Positions 42,349-51,803 of a stretch of 64,000 nt of DNA are shown here, in pieces (within the stretch, counting starts at the first letter, position 1; each line of letters begins with the position of its first letter). Made by a program: the position numbers and the translations under genes. Location: positions 1 through 64,000 of the forward strand of contig CALAOT010000072.1 in the NCBI GenBank assembly GCA_937889545.1. The letters run 5' to 3'. A model generated the notes under the pieces. That model saw only the letters and a list, made by a program, of their open reading frames with translations, was not told the origin of the DNA and ran no database searches. The DNA is from an uncultured Opitutaceae bacterium. Lineage in GTDB: Bacteria; Verrucomicrobiota; Verrucomicrobiia; Opitutales; Opitutaceae.

Positions 42349-45300
42349 GGCGCGGCGGATTTGCGTCCGAATAGCCAAAAAAACAGGCCGAAGTGGATTG
42401 GCTGTAGTAGCCGGAACCGGCGTACACCTCGCTGCTCCTGGTCGAGCCATCCGCCATTTCGACGGTGATCCTTGCACCCACCCCGGCAGGATTGCCGGCC
42501 GGCCCACGCAGCATGATGCTCACGGACTTGCGGCCGGCGACGCCTTTGTTCCGAAAGGCGAGCACATCGTCGTTGTTTCTCGAGACGAGAAAGTCGGGCC
42601 AGCCGTCGTGATCGAGATCGAGGACGACCAGCGCTTTCGCGTCACGCGGCACCACCAGACCGCTCTCGGCGGGAGGCACCGCGGTGAAGTGGCCCTGGCC
42701 ATCGCCGCGCAGCATCTGGCTGAGCCCGCCGTCGAAACGGCCGACGGCGGGAATGGGTGCGAACGAGTTTTGCACCGCGTAGATGCCGGCGTTGCCGTCG
42801 CCAAAAAAATCTCCGGCGACGATCCCCTGCAGCGGGGCGATCTGGGCGATCCGCGGCAGCGGTTCAAAGCGGTAGGTTCCATCGCTCTGGCTGAGAAACA
42901 CGCCGCTGCGCAGCTCCGTGGCCGCGAAGCGATCGGCTTTCGCAATCTTATCCTCGCCGAAAATATCCCCCACCGTGGCCCGCGCATAATTGTTGTTGAG
43001 GGGGAAATGTTTCAAAATGAACGGGAACACGGCGCCAAGGTCGCGGCGCGCGCGCCAGGGATAGACGCGGTCGCCCTCGTAATAGGCCTCGACAAGCCTC
43101 GGAGAACCGTCGCCGTTGAAGTCGCCCGAGTAAATCAGGGCCGGATGCCGCGCATCCGCGTGGTACTGCGTGTTCAGGCCCAAATTGCCCACCACGTAGT
43201 CAGGCCGGCCGTCGCCGTTGAAATCCGCCGCCGCGATCGACGTCCACCAGCCGGTGCCCGCCGCGGCAAAGCCCGCCTTTTCTGTCCAGTCCTCGAAGCC
43301 TATGCCGCGATTGTTATGGAAATATTTCACGTGGCCCCACTCCAGGGTCAGCAGCAGGTCCGGCCACCCGTCTCCGTCCACATCGCTCCAGAGAGCCGAT
43401 GTGATCATGCCGACTTCACGCAGCTCGGGAGCCAAAGTGTCGGTGACATCTTCAAACTTGCCGCCGTGGTTCTTCAGCAGGGCGCTTTGCGGCGCGTACG
43501 GGTACTGCCCGGAGCTGATGCGGCCGCCGATAAACACATCCAACCATCCGTCCCGATTGAAGTCCGCGGCGGCGACTGCCCCCGCATTGATCGACAATGG
43601 CGGCAAGGCGTCCTCGCCGGCAGGTCGCAAGCCGCCTTGGCCATCGCCAAGGTAGAGACGGGGCTGGTACTCCGACATCCCGGCGGGGAGTGAATTGCCC
43701 CCCATGGTGACGAGAACATCGTCGTTGCCGTCGCCATTAGCATCGAAAACCAAGACCGGCCCATTATCGACCGGATTGGCGGAAACTCCCGCAAGGGGAG
43801 CGACCTCGAAGTTTGCGCCGCCGGTGCGGCGGGCGATTGTCGGCAGATCCTGCTTGGTGCCTCCGATCACAATCGATTCCCGTTCTCCTCCGGCCAGTTT
43901 TCCCACCGCCAAGGCCGGACCGCGGCGATTGAAGCGAAACGGCACCAAACGCTGCAGCGAGGCTTCATCGACGGTCTCCTCCCGCATGCGCACGGCAAGG
44001 CCCAGGTCATGGCTCACCTCTTGAAACGACGTGCGGGGCGGTGAAACCTCCGCCGGCCGGGAAACGGATGCGGGCGCGGCGGGTCCAGCGGGTTCGGCAA
44101 TCAGATAACGCTGATCCAGCACCACATTTTCCCAAGCCTGCACGCGGCCACTGGGCCAGGTTACAACCAGACGCTCGATCACTGTATCCTCTCCCAGACC
44201 GAATTGGAGCATGGGCTCGCTGCACGAAAGGTAGCCCCGTGCCAGGCCCAGCGTGGACACCTGCACCCCCAGCGCGCTTTCGATTCGAACGGTGGCCCCA
44301 ATGCCAAAGCGATTCGACGCCGTCCCGCGGAGATCAAAAATCACTCGATGCCCCGTTTGGCAATCATTCCTCAGGACGGTGGCGCCGCCGTGGTAGTTGC
44401 TATAGACGATATCGAGGTCTCCATCCCCATCCAGGTCGCCGTAGGCGGCGCCAAAACTCACCGCCCGTTGATCGAGGCCCCAGTCCGCGCTGACGTCTTC
44501 AAACTGGAGGTTCCCGAGATTACGCATGGCAATGTGTTTTTCCGCTCGGATCGGACTCTCCGTCATGACTCGAATGGACTCGGACATGCCTTCGGCGCTC
44601 ATCTGACGTTTCACGACGTCAACGTTAGGATCGTACGGGAATCCATTTGTGACGTGCAGGTCGAGGCGACCATCATTGTCCAAATCCACCAGACGGATCG
44701 ACCAAGTCCAATCGGTGGCGGCGACTCCCGCCAGAAACGCCGCTTCCTGAAAATAACCCGTTCCCGTATTGATCAGCAGGGCATTTCGAGGAATCTTCGC
44801 CACTGTTGTGGCGCCATCCGGCCTTTCGTCGAGGCGCGCTCTGGAATCGGCCATCATACGCTGGTCCTTCTCATGGGTGGCGGAGGCCATGTCGGCGACG
44901 ATGAAATCGATCAGCCCGTCGTTGTTCACGTCACCGTAATCCGAGCCCATGGAGGAGAAAGCCGTGTGCGGCAACACGGTTCCGGAAACGTCGGTAAACG
45001 TTCCATCCCGGTTGTTATGGTAAAGGGAGTCCGGCACGCCGTAGTCGTAGCCGGCGTAAAGATCCGGCCAACCGTCGTTATCATAGTCCCACCAGGTTGC
45101 AGAATGACTGCGGGTGCGCAGAACGATGCCCGCCTTGTCGGTGACGTTCAGAAACGTCCCATCGCCCTGATTATGGAACAAATACCCTCGCCGCCCGCCA
45201 CTGTCGCTTTCGTTGGCCAGCATGTTCGTGGCGATGTATACATCGAGCAGCCCGTCGCGATCGTAATCGCTGAACGCCGCCATCACCGAGGAATCGACCA

Positions 45301-45892
45301 CGTCCAGGCCGTAGGCATGGGCCATCTCCTTGAAGGTGCCGTCGCCCTGGTTGATATAGAGCAGGTTCGGAGCATTATAGCGACAGACGTAGATATCCAG
45401 GAGGCCGTCGTTATTCACATCGGCAAAGGTGGCGCCAAACTTCCAAATCTTCGCCGCGTCACCCTTGTCCCCGACGCCGGCCTTGTCCGTCACGTCCTCG
45501 AACTTGAAGTTGCCGAGATTGCGGAAAAGGCGGCATGATTCCGTTTTGCTGACCACGAAAATATCCGGCCTTCCGTCGTTGTCGAAATCCCCGATCGCCA
45601 CGCCCGTCCCGATGGAGCCGCCGTTGTATTGTTGGAACAGGGCGCCCTTCATCTGTGGATCGGCGTACTGGTTTTCCGTCCGCACGCCAGTGGCTTCGGG
45701 CGGAAGCAGGGTGAACATGGTCTTTCCGGGCGGCCCGGAACGCGGATTCAACTTGTGCCCCACCAAAGGCGCGGTCTCAAACGGGACCGGCTTGGTCTGG
45801 GGAGTTTCCTGGGCCGCGACCCGAAGCCAGCCGCGCAGGCCGAAGCCCACGGCGGCGGCAGACGACCGCACGATCATTTCCCGACGATTCAT
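42263..45892 (-). CDS. Exported FG-GAP/VCBS repeat protein with ASPIC/UnbV domains (CRTAC-like)
   Basis: 1209 residues. The N-terminus MNRREMIVRSSAAAVGFGLR has a twin-arginine motif followed by a hydrophobic stretch, so Tat export is likely. There are many calcium-binding FG-GAP repeats of the form IGDFDNDGRPDIFVVSKT, ADVNNDGLLDIYV and DVDGDGWPDLLLTLEW, forming propellers. Two ASPIC/UnbV segments are seen (about 510-580, near GHRVIFDLRGTASNRFGIG, and at the C-terminus, VRVRWPSG). Such proteins are abundant in Verrucomicrobia and Planctomycetes; the function is thought to be glycan binding or cell-surface attachment but is not established. It follows the membrane protein by 51 bases. The extreme C-terminus lies in an 84 bp tandem duplication. 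Confidence 0.9.
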   Translation of the reverse strand: MNRREMIVRSSAAAVGFGLRGWLRVAAQETPQTKPVPFETAPLVGHKLNPRSGPPGKTMFTLLPPEATGVRTENQYADPQMKGALFQQYNGGSIGTGVAIGDFDNDGRPDIFVVSKTESCRLFRNLGNFKFEDVTDKAGVGDKGDAAKIWKFGATFADVNNDGLLDIYVCRYNAPNLLYINQGDGTFKEMAHAYGLDVVDSSVMAAFSDYDRDGLLDVYIATNMLANESDSGGRRGYLFHNQGDGTFLNVTDKAGIVLRTRSHSATWWDYDNDGWPDLYAGYDYGVPDSLYHNNRDGTFTDVSGTVLPHTAFSSMGSDYGDVNNDGLIDFIVADMASATHEKDQRMMADSRARLDERPDGATTVAKIPRNALLINTGTGYFQEAAFLAGVAATDWTWSIRLVDLDNDGRLDLHVTNGFPYDPNVDVVKRQMSAEGMSESIRVMTESPIRAEKHIAMRNLGNLQFEDVSADWGLDQRAVSFGAAYGDLDGDGDLDIVYSNYHGGATVLRNDCQTGHRVIFDLRGTASNRFGIGATVRIESALGVQVSTLGLARGYLSCSEPMLQFGLGEDTVIERLVVTWPSGRVQAWENVVLDQRYLIAEPAGPAAPASVSRPAEVSPPRTSFQEVSHDLGLAVRMREETVDEASLQRLVPFRFNRRGPALAVGKLAGGERESIVIGGTKQDLPTIARRTGGANFEVAPLAGVSANPVDNGPVLVFDANGDGNDDVLVTMGGNSLPAGMSEYQPRLYLGDGQGGLRPAGEDALPPLSINAGAVAAADFNRDGWLDVFIGGRISSGQYPYAPQSALLKNHGGKFEDVTDTLAPELREVGMITSALWSDVDGDGWPDLLLTLEWGHVKYFHNNRGIGFEDWTEKAGFAAAGTGWWTSIAAADFNGDGRPDYVVGNLGLNTQYHADARHPALIYSGDFNGDGSPRLVEAYYEGDRVYPWRARRDLGAVFPFILKHFPLNNNYARATVGDIFGEDKIAKADRFAATELRSGVFLSQSDGTYRFEPLPRIAQIAPLQGIVAGDFFGDGNAGIYAVQNSFAPIPAVGRFDGGLSQMLRGDGQGHFTAVPPAESGLVVPRDAKALVVLDLDHDGWPDFLVSRNNDDVLAFRNKGVAGRKSVSIMLRGPAGNPAGVGARITVEMADGSTRSSEVYAGSGYYSQSTSACFFGYSDANPPRQVRVRWPSGMTTQHPFPPGSSSLILSQP

Positions 45893-45943
45893 GGTGCTGT
45901 TTTCAGTAGAGTCGAGGAGTGGCGCGGCGGCGGCGGTCCGCCC

Positions 45944-48391
45944 CTACTGCAATCGAACGCGCAAGGTCGGGGGCACAAGGCTGAGCGCGAGGGCGTGTTC
46001 CGCCGGCGGCATGGTCACTCCCAATCCGCGACACAAAACCAGCAGCCGGTAAACGGACCCCGGTGACAGTGAACGGATGCGGTGATCATCGATGGCATTG
46101 ATACACAGCGTCAATTGGTTCTTGGCGAGCACCGTGACTTTGGCTCGGGCCAAAACCACCGCGAGATCGACGCGGCGGTTCCATGAAATCAAGGGCTGAA
46201 CTCTCAGCGCCAGGCGTGACTGCAGCACCTTCAGGATCTTGGCCAATTCGGCATCATCGTGGATGGCGTCTGCCACCTGGGCACGGGCGACCCAGGCGCC
46301 GAAATCGGTGGAGAATCGGGTCAGCCCCTCGGCCGCCGACCGGGCTCGACCCAAATCCCCTATTTCGGCAAAATACAGCGCGATATTGCCCAGGGTGGTC
46401 GCGTCATCCTGTTCATCGACAACCTCTAAAACCGTTACGGACTGGTCCTCGAAACCCGGGATGGAAGGCAAGGGGTAGGCCAGGGGACGCAGCCAGCGTG
46501 GAAGAGTCGTGAATTTCAGTTTATCGATGAAGGTTCCTTCGATTTGAGCGTCGGCAGCGCGGGCAAAGTCATCGAAGAACGTGTCCCAAGACAGCAGGAC
46601 GATGTGCGTGATGTTGCGGCGATTCACTATTTCCTTCGCCTCTTGGACGTTCCGGGCGCTCATGATGCGAATGGCGGCCCTTATGCCGTCTTTGTTTTCA
46701 TCGCTCACCGAGCCGAGGCCACGAAACGCTCCATAATAACAAAGGGCAGTGGATGCGCTGGGGGGCGAAAGCACGATCACGGTCCCCGGATCGGAATGCT
46801 GGCCGATCCAACCCGCAAGATCGCGCAGAATCAGGTCCTGAAGCTCTGTTCGGCTAAGGACATCGCCCTGGCTTGGCCGGTCCCAACCCGAAACGTAAAT
46901 TAACCCGGGGGCGAGCAAAACGACGACGACGCTGATCCAACCGAGGCGTGCCTTGGGGCCAATCGCCTGGGAGGAAATCCCCGGCGCCACCGCGGCCAGG
47001 GTAACCAGCAGCAATGCATCGAGGGTTTGCCACCAGGTGAGCTTAACGCAGGCGAGGGATAGCGCCACCATCACCGGTCCCAGCGTGATCGCAACTGCCG
47101 CCCGGGTCGGCTTCGCGATCTGGCGATTCTTCAGCACCCAGATGGCCGGAAGCAGCGCGCCCAACGGCGCCAGCGTCAGCCACAGCCAGATCGAAGGTCC
47201 CTGGATTCCTATCCATGCCGCCAGGTTTGGCGCCACGATCCCGCCGCGGAGCCGAGTCAGATGCGAGCCCAGGCTGTCGAGAACGAAAAGATCGACGCCG
47301 TGACGGATCAGGAGCGCGGCGGGCACGGCGATCACGACCGCGATGGACAACGAAACCAGGACGAGATTCTTGGGGGACCGGGAGAAGGTCCGGTTTTGCA
47401 GCCAAGCGCTTGCCTGGACCAGCAGCTCTCCCGCGCCGAGCCACGCCAGACCCTGGAGCGGGTGGACAAACGACAGTTCCCACGTCCAGAGTTCGGAAGG
47501 CGAGTATTCGATCAGTGAGGCCAGAATCGTGGTCGCGGCTCCCGCGCAGGCCCAAGCGCGCCAAGGAAGCAGAGGTGTCGGCCCGTTTGCGGGCGTATTG
47601 CCGCGCGGAGCGAGGAGGGGGACGAGGAGACCGCCGCCGGCAATTCCCCACAGGACCGGAAGCTGCACGGAAACTTTGACCCACAATCCCAATCCGCCCG
47701 CGATGGCGGCAAGAATGAACCAACGTCGCCTGGCTTCCTCGTTTTCGGGCGCTGCCGCGGCAGCGCAGGAAAGAAGCAGCACGCTCGCCATCGCGAGAGC
47801 CTGAGCGAGACCTCGGTCATCCGGCGCGCCCGGCCAAAACCCCGTGATGAAGGGAAAAAGAGAGACCAGGCCGACGGATACGAGAGAGGCGGAAAGCGAA
47901 CCAAAACACTTCGCGGCGAGAATCGCCGATCCCAATATGATAATTCCCCATAAAAGCGGATCGGCCAAGAGAGCTGCCTTTTCGACCAGCGTCGAGGGGG
48001 GCGCTCCAGTGGCTAAATGCTCACACCAGGCGAGGAAACCCAGCCACCATCGATAAGGTGAGGGCGTAAGCACGGTCCGGCCGAAAGGCGCATTTTCATA
48101 ATCGATGTGGCGCACTCTGGCTTCGCCGCGATTCAGCATGCGCTGGGTTTGCGCGAGCCAGTGGTAACTCGCGTCGAGTTGATCGGGTATGGGCAGCGAA
48201 TTGTTGGGCGTCAGCTCTGCATCGCCTGGAGCGGAACCGGTAACGCCCCCGGTGTGATTCTCAGCGGGGGCTCCGATGGTTGAGAGGTAATCGAGGCGAT
48301 TGATTCGGGCGGCGGTGTTCCAAATGAGAATGGCGCCGGCCCCCAGCAGGAATGCAATCCAGACCGAGGAGAAATGCCGTCGCGATTTCAT
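45944..48391 (-). CDS. Large polytopic membrane protein with a C-terminal soluble domain
   Basis: 815 residues. An N-terminal helix (VWIAFLLGAGAILIW) and a periplasmic stretch are followed by about ten more hydrophobic helices up to about residue 530. A soluble C-terminal half (about 535-815) has helical repeats (GNIALYFAEIGDLGRARSAA) reminiscent of TPR. The overall plan resembles GT-C-fold glycosyltransferases or O-antigen-modifying proteins (HIDYENAPFGRTVLTPSPYR after helix 1), but no diagnostic catalytic motif is visible. It is 51 bases upstream of the ASPIC protein, so the two may be made together. A decayed partial copy of the same protein lies head-to-head at 48586-49565. Confidence 0.75.
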   Translation of the reverse strand: MKSRRHFSSVWIAFLLGAGAILIWNTAARINRLDYLSTIGAPAENHTGGVTGSAPGDAELTPNNSLPIPDQLDASYHWLAQTQRMLNRGEARVRHIDYENAPFGRTVLTPSPYRWWLGFLAWCEHLATGAPPSTLVEKAALLADPLLWGIIILGSAILAAKCFGSLSASLVSVGLVSLFPFITGFWPGAPDDRGLAQALAMASVLLLSCAAAAAPENEEARRRWFILAAIAGGLGLWVKVSVQLPVLWGIAGGGLLVPLLAPRGNTPANGPTPLLPWRAWACAGAATTILASLIEYSPSELWTWELSFVHPLQGLAWLGAGELLVQASAWLQNRTFSRSPKNLVLVSLSIAVVIAVPAALLIRHGVDLFVLDSLGSHLTRLRGGIVAPNLAAWIGIQGPSIWLWLTLAPLGALLPAIWVLKNRQIAKPTRAAVAITLGPVMVALSLACVKLTWWQTLDALLLVTLAAVAPGISSQAIGPKARLGWISVVVVLLAPGLIYVSGWDRPSQGDVLSRTELQDLILRDLAGWIGQHSDPGTVIVLSPPSASTALCYYGAFRGLGSVSDENKDGIRAAIRIMSARNVQEAKEIVNRRNITHIVLLSWDTFFDDFARAADAQIEGTFIDKLKFTTLPRWLRPLAYPLPSIPGFEDQSVTVLEVVDEQDDATTLGNIALYFAEIGDLGRARSAAEGLTRFSTDFGAWVARAQVADAIHDDAELAKILKVLQSRLALRVQPLISWNRRVDLAVVLARAKVTVLAKNQLTLCINAIDDHRIRSLSPGSVYRLLVLCRGLGVTMPPAEHALALSLVPPTLRVRLQ

Positions 48392-48415
48392 TGGGATTAC
48401 GGGCTGCCCAAAACA

Positions 48416-48585
48416 GGCGCATTCAAGGTCGTCGGCAAGCTCTTCCTAGCATCCGGGCTATGCGGACGTGCCTCAGGTCAGCAAGCCACGGCGGATCTGG
48501 TGAAGCGTATTCAAGACAGCTCCGCGTGGGACAGCACTCTGATCATCATCACCTATGACGAAAACGGCGGGCGCTGGGAGCAGAG
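48416..48585 (+). pseudogene. Fragment of a phosphoesterase (acid phosphatase / phospholipase C type)
   Basis: In one frame ATADLVKRIQDSSAWDSTLI then IITYDENGGRW matches the conserved C-terminal part of bacterial AcpA/PLC-type phosphoesterases. Upstream, HPGYADVP and FKVVGKL belong to the same family but lie in other frames, so at least two frameshifts are present. The homology stops abruptly at about 48585, where the next fragment begins. Confidence 0.65.
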
Positions 48586-49565
48586 GCGTGGAGAGCCTGG
48601 GGTTACGGAGGGGCCGCGGCAGTCTTGGGCTTCTATCTGATCGAGTCTTTTCCTAATGGAATGGCCGACTGGGAGCTCCGAACCATACATCCACTCTACG
48701 GTGTGGCGTGGCTGGGCTTGGGTTTGGCCCTTTCGCTGGTAGCAGAAGCGACCCAACGCGGAATCCGAGCCTGGACGCTTCGCAGCTGGGGCTTGGCACT
48801 CCCGCTTGGGAAAACTTCGCAGGAATCCAGGCCGCCCATCCGCATCGTCAGCGCTTCTAACCTGGAGGAAGCCAAGGGATTGATCGATCGTCGCGGCGTC
48901 AGGTTTATAGTGATCCCTTCCTGGGATTCCTATCTGGACGAGTATGCCCAAAATGGAATGGGGCAATTGGAGGGTACATCTATTGCCCGGCTGCACGCGT
49001 GGAACATAACCCGTTGGCTGCGACCAATGGCCTTTCACCTGCCGGCCGGAGCCGACTTGGGCGGCCAGTCCGTCACAATCTTCGAGGTTGTCGATGACCA
49101 GGACGAAGCACTGGCGCTTAGCCGCTTGGCCCAATATTTCGTGGAAATGAACCGGATGGATCTGGCGGTAGGCGCCGCCCGCGGATTGCGGCGTTATCCG
49201 ACGGATCTTGATTCTTGGATAGCCCGTGCCGAGGTTGCTACTGCGACTGGCAATGAAGAGGCAGCAGGCGGCGCATTGAAGCTGATCATACCAGAATGAA
49301 GAGCGGCGCCTATCCTCGCCTGCCGCTGGACCGACGGGTGGGTCTCGCGGTTCTGTTGGCGCGAAATAGGCAGACGGACCTTGCACGTGATCAGACACGC
49401 GCCTGCATCGATCAATTGAACGAGAACGAATTACGGTCGCTCTCAACCGGCTCCCTCTATCGCCTACTGGTCCTGATCAGGGGTTTCGGCTTAAGGATCG
49501 AGCAGCCACCAATGCTCGATCTCGCCAGGAATCTTCTCCCTCAGGATTTGCGCGGTCGTTTCTGA
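48586..49565 (+). pseudogene. Decayed, internally deleted paralogue of the 815-residue membrane protein
   Basis: From 48586 the frame reads AWRAWGYGGAAAVLGFYLIE, parallel to WRAWACAGAATTILASLIEY of the neighbour. WELRTIHPLYGVAWLG pairs with WELSFVHPLQGLAWLG. The next segment jumps to RIVSASNLEEAKGLIDRR, parallel to RIMSARNVQEAKEIVNRR, so about 230-250 residues, including several membrane helices and part of the soluble domain, are missing. The frame stops at 49299, and homology resumes in another frame to 49565 (RVGLAVLLARNRQTDLA parallel to RVDLAVVLARAKVTVLA). The deletion plus frameshift mark it as non-functional. Confidence 0.85.
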
Positions 49566-49595
49566 GGACGGCCACAGCGACCCTGCACACGCGAC

Positions 49596-50681
49596 CTAAA
49601 CCTCGCAGCCGGTCTTGACTCCCATCGGCGGCCGCACAGTCCCGCCGTCGTGCCAGTGTCCGTGAACTTGAAGTGTACGGGGAAGTTGGGGAATCCCGCG
49701 TTCCCCGGCCTGCAATTTCGAAAACAACATGTCTACCGCGGCGCGGCCAATCTCCTCAGAATGCTGCTTAACCCCGGACCAATCCGAATGGACCCGGGTC
49801 ACGTCGAGCGAGACAAGGCCGATATCCTTCGGAATATGCCTGCCGCTGCCCGCCAGCCAGGCATCCATGACGTTGGGTTCGTTGCGGAATGTTGAAAGAG
49901 TCAGAACGCAGTCGACCTTGTGCTTGTCGACCCAGCTCAAAAATATGTCGACGTTCATCTGCGTTGGCAGCAGCGGCGGGATCTGGGCCAACGAAGGCAT
50001 TGTCACTGAAAGTCCTGCGTAACCGAAGGACCATCGACCATCGGTTATATTGTCCTGATACTTTTCAATCGCGAGGCCGATGCGGCGGTAGCCGCATTGC
50101 GTGATCGTCCTAGCGGCCATTGTCACGGCCTCCGAATGGTCGCTCAAGACGCAATCGAGACGTGGCGATGCGATTTGGTGGCCCACTTGAACAATTGCAA
50201 AATCGTTCCATGGAAACGAGATCGCGTGCGGCTCCGTCGGAAATGCCGCCAAGAGAGCGCCGGTAATCCCGCGGGCCGCGAGAATCCCGCCGAGCCGCTG
50301 TCCCGTCATCCCACTCGAACAAAGTGTGAACTCTGTGATTCCGTATCCGAATGATTCGGCGCGTTCGCGCGCCGCCTCCCAATTGCTTTGGAGAGTGGGA
50401 GTTGCCCGCCATTCATGAGAGTCTGCGACCGGTGTCACGAATGCGATGGTCCCAAGATGATTCTGTGCCTCGCCGCGGCGGGTGGCTCGCATAACCTGAC
50501 CCACCAGCGCATTGTGCTTGTAACCGACGGCCGTCGCAGCAGCGAAGACTCGCAGCTGCGTGGAATTCGCCATCTTCGCAGCGCCGCTCAGGCAGCGCGA
50601 TGCAGTGGAAATGGAAACTCCAGCCTTTCTTGCAACGGCTTGGAGTGTGGACGCCGTGCGGGGTGGCACAACGGTGTTCAT
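49596..50681 (-). CDS. LacI-family transcriptional regulator
   Basis: 361 residues. The N-terminal LacI helix-turn-helix TLQAVARKAGVSISTASRCL then a hinge region (about 50-65) precede a periplasmic-binding-protein-like sugar-sensing domain (GTIAFVTPVADSHEW, VLSDHSEAVTMAARTITQCG, YRRIGLAIEKYQ, IGLVSLDVTRVHSDWSGVKQ). Such proteins repress carbohydrate genes until their sugar binds. It stands at the upstream end of the minus-strand carbohydrate region, 1.1 kb before GH92 on the other strand, so either could be its target. The strong basic-hydrophobic break at position 36 (Ala-Lys-Met) matches normal LacI linkers. Confidence 0.93.
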   Translation of the reverse strand: MNTVVPPRTASTLQAVARKAGVSISTASRCLSGAAKMANSTQLRVFAAATAVGYKHNALVGQVMRATRRGEAQNHLGTIAFVTPVADSHEWRATPTLQSNWEAARERAESFGYGITEFTLCSSGMTGQRLGGILAARGITGALLAAFPTEPHAISFPWNDFAIVQVGHQIASPRLDCVLSDHSEAVTMAARTITQCGYRRIGLAIEKYQDNITDGRWSFGYAGLSVTMPSLAQIPPLLPTQMNVDIFLSWVDKHKVDCVLTLSTFRNEPNVMDAWLAGSGRHIPKDIGLVSLDVTRVHSDWSGVKQHSEEIGRAAVDMLFSKLQAGERGIPQLPRTLQVHGHWHDGGTVRPPMGVKTGCEV

Positions 50682-51123
50682 GTCTCTTTGAGTTCCTGAT
50701 GCGATTGGAATTCGCAGTCAAGTGATCTACGGCGGATTGACTCCAAGTGACGGCTCCAATCGGTCATCTCCCGAAAGAGCCAAAAGCACGAGTTATATTG
50801 TCGGATCCAACTCCTATTCAGCTGGCTTCCAAGACCGGGGGAATCAAAGCCGTTGCGATGAATTGCGGCGTTACCGAAGGGAACATCCACCATTACCTGA
50901 AGGCAGCGGGGAACCTGTACACAAATAATGAGAAATGTAAGTGCCTTAGCTCGTGGGCAATCCGAAACAAGACGATCCAATCGGAACGCCACTGGATAAT
51001 TGAAATGTGTGTGGAGGAAAAGTGAAATGTCATCGACTGATGAAGCGGGTGATCTAATGCTTCGCCTTCTTCATGCTAAGGATGCCATGTTAACTGGGTA
51101 ACGTCTCTTCTATGAAACATTTA

Positions 51124-51142
51124 GTGCTTCAAAATGAAGCAC
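51124..51142. repeat. Perfect 8 bp hairpin next to dispersed repeat copy 3
   Basis: GTGCTTCA-AAA-TGAAGCAC, six bases upstream of repeat copy 3. Not seen next to the other copies; possibly a terminator-like or regulatory stem. Confidence 0.5.
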
Positions 51143-51147
51143 CAAGG

Positions 51148-51213
51148 TGGTGGACGCCGAGGGTGTCGAACGCTGCCGAGTGAAGAGGCTGTTTTAGTTG
51201 CAGCTGGTTGCAC
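51148..51213 (+). repeat. 66-nt dispersed intergenic repeat, copy 3 (with extended 3' similarity)
   Basis: TGGTGGACGCCGAGGGTGTC at the start, GTTGCAGCTGGTTGCAC at the end. Its 5' dyad is weaker than in the other copies. Similarity with copy 5 continues past the core for about 90 bases (GCGCGTTGGGTCGC, then CCCTACTCTCC-like and TCAGCCT-like segments), so the full element is longer in these two places. Confidence 0.8.
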
Positions 51214-51803
51214 GATTTCGCGCGTTGGGTCGCCGGGGCCCTATTCCCGGTACCCCACTCTCCCAACGATTCCTAGCCTTTCACTCGGATCTATTCAGAA
51301 CTGACTGGAAGGCCCTGCAGGAGACGCGCTCGAGGCAGGCGATCGGATGTGCTCAGGTGTTGGTTCGGCTGGTCGTTGTTCAATTCGGAAATCAATGAGG
51401 ACCGGGTTTTTTGAATGTCAGGGGCGGATCAAATGCCACCTTCTCAACTTTCACGTCCCGAATTTCTAACGGCGTGGCTACGCCGTGAAAGGTACATCGA
51501 TCGACCTGGGGCCTATAGGATTCGAAAGATCTCGCGGAAAGCCTCCATGATCATGCAAGCCCTGACGGTTTCAGATGACGGCTCTTCAAGAGGCGCGATC
51601 GAATCTGGGCCTCGTCGTCGGATAGGTGCTCAAGGTTTAATGTTTCGAACTTGTGGTAGGGAGCCTTTCGAGCAAAAATCCCCGAATCGCTGGAGTCATT
51701 TCTGCTTATTGTAACCCTTATCGCAGCAAGACTTATGGCCTAGGCGATTTCTATTTCATGAAATGCTCGGTCTACCCCGGCCGCATTTGAAGAATGATGC
51801 TTT

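Larger units (their letters stand above)
50682..51803. other. Long intergenic region with a hairpin and dispersed repeat copy 3
   Basis: About 1.1 kb between the LacI regulator and GH92. It includes the 19 nt hairpin at 51124-51142, repeat copy 3 and a longer shared tail to about 51300 (see that entry). Small plus-strand frames at 50747-51025 and 51415-51714 look unlike known proteins; I do not support them as genes. The last ~80 bases should contain the GH92 promoter. Confidence 0.45.

Noticed and set aside
44204-45538. A 444-codon plus-strand open frame
   Set aside because: Antisense of the FG-GAP repeats; its periodic composition reflects the DxDxDG repeats on the other strand.
50747-51025. 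A 92-codon plus-strand frame
   Set aside because: No ribosome-binding site, no recognised domain, odd composition; not supported as a gene.
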